Source: Chloroflexota bacterium
GTDB lineage: Bacteria; Chloroflexota; UBA11872
Length of the DNA stretch: 64,000 nucleotides
Assembly (NCBI GenBank): GCA_022824495.1
Contig: JAJDZU010000020.1
Span: 62,001 to 126,000, forward strand
Direction: 5' to 3'
Below, one piece after another: positions 59,157-64,000 of this stretch. The stretch's first letter is position 1. Each line of letters starts with the position of its first letter. A program made the translations under genes and the position numbers. Below the pieces are notes generated by a model. It was given only the letters and a program-made list of their open reading frames with translations, had not been told where the DNA came from and did no database searches.

Positions 59157-60117
59157 CTTGTCCAAGCCGGTTGGCGCAATCGACCTTGGAGGGACCAGCG
59201 TGCGCGCGGCCGTCGTTGAAGTGAACGGCGGCATTACGGGCTTTGTAACCGGCGCCACTGAAGCGTCCCGGGGTCCCGATGCGGTGATTGATCGCATCGT
59301 TGCCGTGCTGCATGACTCGCTGGCGCGTGCGTCCGTCCACGTCTCGGAACTCGTAGCCGTCGGGATCGGCGCCCCCGGGCCGCTCGACTGGGACACCGGC
59401 GTCATTCACGAGGCCCCCAACCTGCCGGGCTGGAAGGAGGTCCCTTTGGCGGCGCGGGTTGCGGACGCCGTAGGCCTACCGGCATTCCTCGAGAACGACG
59501 CCAACGCCGCGGCGCTGGCCGAAAACCGGTACGGCGTTGCCCAGGGCGCCGACAACATGCTCTACATCACGGTTAGCACCGGCGTCGGCGGCGGCTTGAT
59601 CCTGGACGGCGACCTGTGGCACGGCGCCTATGGCAGCGCCGGCGAGTTCGGCCACATGACCGTCGACTTCGATGGCCCGCTCTGCGACTGCGGCAACCGC
59701 GGCTGCATCGAGTCCATCGCCGCCGGGCCCGACATTGCCGCGTGGGTTGGCCAGCAGATCGCCGCGGGCCGCGCCAGCGCCCTCAGCGGCCAGTCTGATC
59801 TCACCGGCCGCGATGTGGTTGAAGCGGCACGGCACGGCGACGCGCTTTCGATCGGCGCCCTGGAGCGCGCCGGACGCGCCGTCGGCTTCGGCGTCATCAA
59901 CGTCGCCCACCTCGTCAACCTGGATGTCGTCGTTGTCGGCGGCGGAATCGCCAACGCCGGCGACTTACTCTTCGATCCGCTGCGGGCCACCGTCCGCGAG
60001 CATCTCCTGGAGAGCACCGCGCCCAACCTGCGGCTCGAACCCTGGTCGCTCGGCGAAGACGTAGGTCTACTTGGGGCGGCTGCCGCCGCTCGCTCGCGGC
60101 TGGTCGGTGGCACGTAG
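59149..60117 (+). CDS. ROK family sugar kinase (glucokinase-like)
   Basis: The 322-residue kinase has the ATP motif GAIDLGGTSVRAAVVE, substrate loop PLDWDTGVIHEAPNLPGW, catalytic Asp117 in FLENDANAA, TVSTGVGGGLI, zinc-binding His169 (GEFGHM) and the cysteines of CDCGNRGCIES (179, 181, 186). Glucokinases and N-acyl-hexosamine kinases share this set. It has no DNA-binding domain, so it is an enzyme rather than a ROK repressor. Its last 51 bases overlap the convergent TolB-like gene. Confidence 0.93.
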   Translation: MPDLSKPVGAIDLGGTSVRAAVVEVNGGITGFVTGATEASRGPDAVIDRIVAVLHDSLARASVHVSELVAVGIGAPGPLDWDTGVIHEAPNLPGWKEVPLAARVADAVGLPAFLENDANAAALAENRYGVAQGADNMLYITVSTGVGGGLILDGDLWHGAYGSAGEFGHMTVDFDGPLCDCGNRGCIESIAAGPDIAAWVGQQIAAGRASALSGQSDLTGRDVVEAARHGDALSIGALERAGRAVGFGVINVAHLVNLDVVVVGGGIANAGDLLFDPLRATVREHLLESTAPNLRLEPWSLGEDVGLLGAAAAARSRLVGGT

Positions 60118-61644
60118 CGGATTGCCCCAGGCCGGCAGGTAGTCCGATGCCGGGTTGTCGGTTATCCGCTGCAAGTCCGTGCCATCCACTCTGACCGTGT
60201 AAATCTCCCAGTTGGCGTCCCGGTAGCTGGCAAAGGCGATCTTGGCGCCATCTGGCGAAAAGACCGGGTTCCAGTCCGGAGCGGGGTGCGTGGTCAGGCG
60301 GACCTCGTTCGATCCGTCAGCGTCGGCAACGAACACATCAAAGGCATCCCCGATCCACCGTGCGAAGGTTATGCGCGAGCCGTCCGGCGAGAAAGACGGA
60401 TCGCGGCCGCTGCTGATCACGGCGCGCGAACCCTGCGGATCGTCCAGATCTACCGTGACAATGTCCGACCCGCTGGTGAAGATGAGCTGCGAGCCATCGG
60501 GCGACCACGCGGGATAGCAGAGAAACCCGGCTTGATCGCCGATGATCTGTTGCTCGGAACCGTCTGCCAGCATCGTGTAAATCTCGCTTTCGCCGCTGCG
60601 GGTGCTGGCAAAGACCAGCCGCTGCCCGTCAGGCGACCACCACGCTTCCCAGTCCGTGGCGGGTGTATTGGTGAGTTGCCGAGGATTGCCGCCGTCGCCG
60701 TCGGCCACGAAGACCTGGTACCCCCCGCCCGCAAATGCCGAGTAGGCAATCCGCCGCCCGTCCAGCGACCAGTTCGGACGGCTCGTCAGGCCGCCCGTCT
60801 GCGTAAGTTGCGTCAACTCGGTCCCGGTCGGCGTCATGGCCCACAGGTTCCAGGCCCCGTCGCGGTTGCTCAGGAATGCCAGTTGCCCAGTCGTCCCGGC
60901 CAGCGCCGGATCCGAAACGCCAGCGGTTGCCGCCGTCGGGACAAGACCACCGTCGCGGAAGTGAATGCCGCTGAACGAGACCCCCACGATGGCCGGCCCA
61001 GTGGCCAGTTCCGCGTCGGTTTGCAGTTGCCAGAAGACCGCGCGCTGCGCCCGCAGCACCACCACGTGTCCGCGATCCTCAGTGGCAATGGGCAATCCAT
61101 AAGTCTCGAGCCAGTGTTCGTCGCGGAACCAAAGGCGCTCGATGTCGGGATGCCGTGCCAGCAGGTCAAGCCGCTCGGCCAGAATTTCAGCAAATGGCCG
61201 CTGGTCGTTTGTCGTGGAGGTTGGCGGCCGGGGCACGCCGCGTTCCGAGGCCAGCCAGTCGTCCAGTCCAGCCTGGCTCAACTCGTCATAGACGTTCACA
61301 AACGTCACCCCGGCGCCTGCGCTCCCCTGCAACACGACCTTCTGGAATGCCTGGTAGGTCAGGTCACCCTGCGTCCAGCGATTGGCGATCGGATAGCCAA
61401 GTCGCGCGACGCCGCCGGCCTCCTGAAAGAACGTCCAAAACGGCACGTCGTCGGCGTCCGTTACTTCGAACCCCAACCCCTCAGCCGGCCCGGCCTGCGA
61501 AAAGAACCACCCGTCGGCAATGGCGGAATCCGGCGGCGACTCGGCACGAGCAAGCCCGGCCGGGGCGAGAAACGCCGCGCCCAGGATCGTCAGTACCAGG
61601 ACTGCGATCCGAATCATCTGCTGGCGCTTTGCTCGAGTCGGCAT
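60067..61644 (-). CDS. Secreted TolB-like PD40 propeller protein with LGFP-like modules
   Basis: The 525-residue protein has a signal peptide (1-34, IAVLVLTILGAAFLAPAGLARAE). Two repeat modules follow: residues about 68-105 (GGVARLGYPIANRW, YQAFQKVVLQ) and 165-215 (TYGLPIATED). Residues about 252-510 form a beta-propeller with five [SW]-x-DG motifs (WSLDGRRIAYS, WSPDGQRLVFAS, WSPDGSQLIFTS, FSPDGSRITFAR, FSPDGAKIAFAS), as in TolB. No TolA, TolQ or Pal is near. The modules also occur in the SpoIID protein. The ATG at 61644 is chosen because the signal starts there; the frame is open to 61908 without family features. Confidence 0.82.
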   Translation of the reverse strand: MPTRAKRQQMIRIAVLVLTILGAAFLAPAGLARAESPPDSAIADGWFFSQAGPAEGLGFEVTDADDVPFWTFFQEAGGVARLGYPIANRWTQGDLTYQAFQKVVLQGSAGAGVTFVNVYDELSQAGLDDWLASERGVPRPPTSTTNDQRPFAEILAERLDLLARHPDIERLWFRDEHWLETYGLPIATEDRGHVVVLRAQRAVFWQLQTDAELATGPAIVGVSFSGIHFRDGGLVPTAATAGVSDPALAGTTGQLAFLSNRDGAWNLWAMTPTGTELTQLTQTGGLTSRPNWSLDGRRIAYSAFAGGGYQVFVADGDGGNPRQLTNTPATDWEAWWSPDGQRLVFASTRSGESEIYTMLADGSEQQIIGDQAGFLCYPAWSPDGSQLIFTSGSDIVTVDLDDPQGSRAVISSGRDPSFSPDGSRITFARWIGDAFDVFVADADGSNEVRLTTHPAPDWNPVFSPDGAKIAFASYRDANWEIYTVRVDGTDLQRITDNPASDYLPAWGNPLRATDQPRASGGSRPK

Positions 61645-61701
61645 GGGCGGCAAAGACCGAGGGAGTGGCGGCGGGCACTGTAGCCCACCCCTGCGACTAT
61701 G

Positions 61702-61729
61702 AATGTAAGGCGACTCCGTTTTCATGCAA
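61702..61729 (-). promoter_or_regulatory. Possible promoter for the TolB-like gene
   Basis: Reverse-strand TTGCAT and TACATT (each 4 of 6 bases) are separated by 16 bases and lie about 60 bases upstream of the signal-peptide ATG. Weak match; by eye only. Confidence 0.25.
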
Positions 61730-61783
61730 GAATTGGCCCCGCATCCGCGCGGGCACGTCAGCATCCTCAGGTAGGTAGTCTCA

Positions 61784-62623
61784 ATGGCCGAATATGTGAA
61801 TCCAGGCGTCCTTGTCGATACCGATTGGGTCGCCGCCCATGGCGGCGATGACAACGTTCGCCTGGTCGAGGTGGACGTCGACACGTCCTCGTACGACTCC
61901 GGGCACATTCCCGGCGCCGTGGGTTGGAATTGGGAGACGCAGCTCTCCGACGGTATCCGGCGCGATATCGCCTCGCCGGATCAGTGGAAGGAACTGCTGG
62001 AAAGCTCCGGCATTGCCGCCGATACCCACGTCATCCTCTACGGCGACAACAACAACTGGTTCGCCGCGTTCGCCTATTGGATTCTCAAAATCTACGGCCA
62101 TGAGGACGTGCGGCTAATGAATGGCGGGCGCGTCAAGTGGCTCGATGAAGGCAGACCGGTCACCGAGGACATTCCGCACGTTGACACGGCTTCCTATTCC
62201 GCCCAGGATCCGAGCGCCGATCTCCGCGCCTATCAGCGGGACGTGCAGGACAGCCTGGACGACGCCAACGTCGGCCTGGTTGACGTGCGCTCCCCGGAGG
62301 AATTCACCGGCGAGATCTTGGCGCCGCCCGGCCTGCCCGAAACCGCCCAACGCGGTGGGCACATTCCCGGCGCCGCCAACATCCCCTGGGCCTCGGCCGT
62401 AGCCGAAGACGGCACGTTCAAGTCCGCCGCAGAACTACAGGAGCTCTACGGCGGCAAGGGCATCGTCCCGGACAAGGACATCGTGACCTACTGCCGCATT
62501 GGCGAGCGGTCGTCGCACACGTGGTTCGTGCTCAAGTACCTGCTCGGCTACCCGAACGTGCGCAATTACGACGGCTCCTGGACTGAGTGGGGCAGCATGA
62601 TCGGCGTGCCCATCGAGAAGTAA
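61784..62623 (+). CDS. Two-domain thiosulfate sulfurtransferase (rhodanese)
   Basis: The 279-residue protein has two rhodanese domains. The first (1-130) starts VLVDTDWVAAHGGDDNVRLVEVDVD and lacks the catalytic cysteine. The second (150-279) has LVDVRSPEEFTG and the loop CRIGERSSHTW with the catalytic Cys237. The loop length suits thiosulfate; 3-mercaptopyruvate is the alternative. AGGTAGGT eight bases before the ATG supports the start. It is divergent from the TolB-like gene, and a decayed gene follows. Confidence 0.92.
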   Translation: MAEYVNPGVLVDTDWVAAHGGDDNVRLVEVDVDTSSYDSGHIPGAVGWNWETQLSDGIRRDIASPDQWKELLESSGIAADTHVILYGDNNNWFAAFAYWILKIYGHEDVRLMNGGRVKWLDEGRPVTEDIPHVDTASYSAQDPSADLRAYQRDVQDSLDDANVGLVDVRSPEEFTGEILAPPGLPETAQRGGHIPGAANIPWASAVAEDGTFKSAAELQELYGGKGIVPDKDIVTYCRIGERSSHTWFVLKYLLGYPNVRNYDGSWTEWGSMIGVPIEK

Positions 62624-62686
62624 GGGTGAGCGACTCTCGTGGCAAGGTAGAGTCTGAGACGGCCTCGCGCGCTTGAGCCGAAGATC

Positions 62687-63048
62687 GTGCCGCTTCTTGC
62701 CACCATTATTGTTGGGCTGCTAGCATCCGCTTGCGATTCGTAGGTCTCAGAGCCGGAAGAACCAGCATCCACCGCCAAGTACGAGGTCTGGACGATGGAC
62801 CAGACCAACAACACTGTGTATGTGATTATTCCGCAGCTTTAGAAGTTGGAGACCATCGATCTTTCCGCGGCCGGGCTGGACGAACCCACTGGATCGACTT
62901 CAACAGCGACCATAGGTACGCCTGGATGGCCAGCACGGTCCGTGGCGACACCGCCGTGATATGGGCGGAAGACCGCAAGGTGATTGCCACGTTCGACACT
63001 GGCCCCGGTAGACTGGCCACAAATCGCTTGGGCCGGTCTCACATGTGA
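62687..63048 (+). pseudogene. Decayed lipoprotein beta-propeller gene
   Basis: From GTG 62687 the frame reads VPLLATIIVGLLASACDS, a lipoprotein signal with a cysteine, then TAG (62741-62743). The same frame goes on with YEVWTMDQTNNTVYVIIPQL to a second TAG (62840-62842), then KLETIDLSAAGLDEP. A one-base loss near 62886 moves the reading to WIDFNSDHRYAWMASTVRGD and AEDRKVIATFDTGPG, ending at TGA 63046. The phrases match YncE/YVTN-like propellers, of which only about two blades remain. Two stops, one frameshift and a cut-off 3' end mark it as dead. The protein lacks the other blades of the family. Confidence 0.72.
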
Positions 63049-63057
63049 GACCGGCCC
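63030..63057 (+). terminator. Perfect 28-base palindrome, terminator-like
   Basis: GGGCCGGTCTCACA (63030-63043) is followed at once by its exact reverse complement to 63057. The GC-rich 14-base stem would give a very stable hairpin, and TTGCTAGTTT follows on the forward strand, a moderately T-rich tail. It would end transcripts entering from the sulfurtransferase side. Confidence 0.5.
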
Positions 63058-63185
63058 TTGCTAGTTTGGCGGCTTGCCGCAAGCTCTGCGTACTGAGCTA
63101 GATTCCGATGATAGTTGCACACACGTCGCTTGACCGCACGATCAAGGCCAGTAGCAGCCAGTTGGCAATCAAAATCGCATTCCCG

Positions 63186-63210
63186 CTTACCGTTGGCCGC
63201 TTGCGGTAAG
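63186..63210. repeat. Short hairpin between the pseudogene and the SpoIID gene
   Basis: CTTACCG (63186-63192) and CGGTAAG (63204-63210) form a seven-base stem with an 11-base loop, and partial pairing extends outward for several bases. It lies downstream of the reverse-strand SpoIID gene end. I see no gene in 63058-63286. Confidence 0.25.
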
Positions 63211-63286
63211 AGCGGATCCCACCTTCTATGGACCGCTAGCGCAATCGAGCCAGCCCTAGCAACTCGCCTTGCCTCGGCACCCAGCA

Positions 63287-64000
63287 TCAATAGAGCTTCG
63301 TCAACTCAACCCCCGTGTAGTACATCTTGAGCATCCGGTCATACGTCATGCCCTGTTCGGCCAGGATCTTCGTGCTCTGCAGGGGCATGCCGACACCGTG
63401 TCCGTGAAGCGTCATACCTTCGCTCGCGGGGTCGGCCACCGCAACGGCCCAGGGAAAGCCGGGTCCGCCCCAAACTTCTTGCCAGGAGCGCGTCATACCA
63501 TCCGCCCGTGAGTAGTAGGCCGCGCGAATCACTTTGCCGTCGTACGTCAGGAATTGCCCGCGCGTGGCGTTAGCCGCCGCCTCCAAATTGCCGCCAAGCG
63601 TCTCGCGGTAATACCCCAAGTACCACTGGTGAGAGCCGACATAGGGGGGCACATACGCGTGGGAGGCGCCAATGTCGAACGGTTCGCTTGCGCCGAGAGA
63701 CCCGAGCCCAGCCCACTGCGGATCCATGTGTGAGAGCGCATAGGTGCGATACGCCACCGTCGCTGCCTTCAAGCCCTCGGCTGGGAACGACTCCGGCTCC
63801 TCACCGATGCCCTTCACGTAGTACTCCATGGGCAGCTCATTAATGGCCCACAATCGCTCGGAGTAAGCGGAGTAGCGCACTTCGACAATGTTGCGATACT
63901 GTTGGTAACGCGGCATGTCGGGCACGCTGAGGATGGTGTTGCCTTCCGCAATGAAGCGCACGAAGTTGGCCACCTCCGCTACTGTTTCGCCGCTCAAGAG
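63287..64000 (-). CDS. SpoIID/LytB-domain protein, 5' part outside window
   Basis: The last 237 codons are visible. The frame is open to the edge, so the beginning lies outside. MEYYVKGIGEEPESFPAEGLKAATVAYRTYALSH, AAYYSRADGMTRSWQEVWGG and GMTLHGHGVGMPLQSTKILAEQG match the SpoIID domain and the paralogue at 11568-13397, including the R-A-D-G and H-G-x-G-[ML]-P-L signature residues and the closing YYTGVEL. An intervening stretch with YVGSHQWYLGYYRE differs from the first copy. The role is probably cell-wall glycan processing; it is inferred from the family. Confidence 0.85.
   Translation of the reverse strand, partial: LLSGETVAEVANFVRFIAEGNTILSVPDMPRYQQYRNIVEVRYSAYSERLWAINELPMEYYVKGIGEEPESFPAEGLKAATVAYRTYALSHMDPQWAGLGSLGASEPFDIGASHAYVPPYVGSHQWYLGYYRETLGGNLEAAANATRGQFLTYDGKVIRAAYYSRADGMTRSWQEVWGGPGFPWAVAVADPASEGMTLHGHGVGMPLQSTKILAEQGMTYDRMLKMYYTGVELTKLY

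Noticed and set aside
63039-63290. 83-codon reverse frame over the palindrome and gap
   Set aside because: Crosses the hairpin, has no family-like text and no ribosome site.
1-64000. CRISPR arrays, tRNA genes, rRNA genes and insertion sequences
   Set aside because: No evenly spaced direct repeats, cloverleaf-like segments, rRNA text or transposase motifs were seen in the intergenic spaces read.

Overview
The window is a dense, high-GC bacterial chromosome segment with about 55 protein genes, very short intergenic gaps and many 1-8 base stop/start overlaps. I see no rRNA, tRNA, insertion sequence, prophage or CRISPR array. The mix of genes fits Chloroflexota best (phylum-level inference, moderate confidence). 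It includes an ANTAR response regulator, SpoIID-type proteins with NBR1-like and LGFP-like modules in an organism with no visible sporulation genes, a CdaA/CdaR c-di-AMP pair, an AccB homologue without the biotin lysine beside efp, a YfhO-type membrane protein, and accessory LarA-like, SDR, Gfo/Idh and sialidase-fold genes.

Layout. 1-3.4 kb, reverse strand: a cut-off membrane spermidine-synthase-like gene, a gamma-glutamyltransferase and the sliding clamp dnaN. 3.6-8.3 kb, forward: an ANTAR regulator, a YfhO-like membrane protein and a glycosyltransferase. 8.3-13.4 kb, reverse: an operon SpoIID protein - argF - cdaA - cdaR. 13.5-22.9 kb, forward: cysteine desulfurase, two small membrane proteins, then a housekeeping run alaS - baseplate-J-like - ruvX - mltG - pepQ - efp - accB-like. 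22.9-30.1 kb, reverse: gatC - gatA - gatB - dprA - secD - secF (transfer-tRNA amidation, competence/DNA protection, protein export). 30.2-38.9 kb: accessory enzymes (DUF899 thioredoxin-like protein, Asp-box protein, two SDRs), then folK - folC - DUF1992 - GT9 - WecG-like - ribokinase.

39-46 kb, forward: a surface-glycan cluster with an O-antigen ligase-like protein, a flippase-like membrane protein, a PlsY-like protein and three GT4 glycosyltransferases. 46-54.1 kb, reverse: a seven-gene unit with a metallophosphoesterase, two GT-C membrane glycosyltransferases, an anchored extracytoplasmic protein, an ABC exporter pair and a Gfo/Idh oxidoreductase fused to a NIL domain. 54.3-62.6 kb, forward except one: two small membrane proteins, a LarA-like protein, two tandem MFS carriers, a ROK sugar kinase, a reverse-strand TolB-like secreted propeller, and a two-domain sulfurtransferase. 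62.7-63.05 kb holds a decayed lipoprotein propeller gene ending in a strong palindrome. The window closes inside a second SpoIID-domain gene.

No complete new defence or mobile system is apparent. The points most worth checking are the Gfo/Idh-NIL fusion, the AccB homologue that contains no lysine at all, a glycosyltransferase whose conserved N-terminus has only a CTG start directly after an in-frame stop, a PlsY homologue with altered active-site motifs, the baseplate-J-like protein between alaS and ruvX, and a repeat module shared by the SpoIID and TolB-like proteins. All family calls come from reading the sequence by eye; no database search was run.
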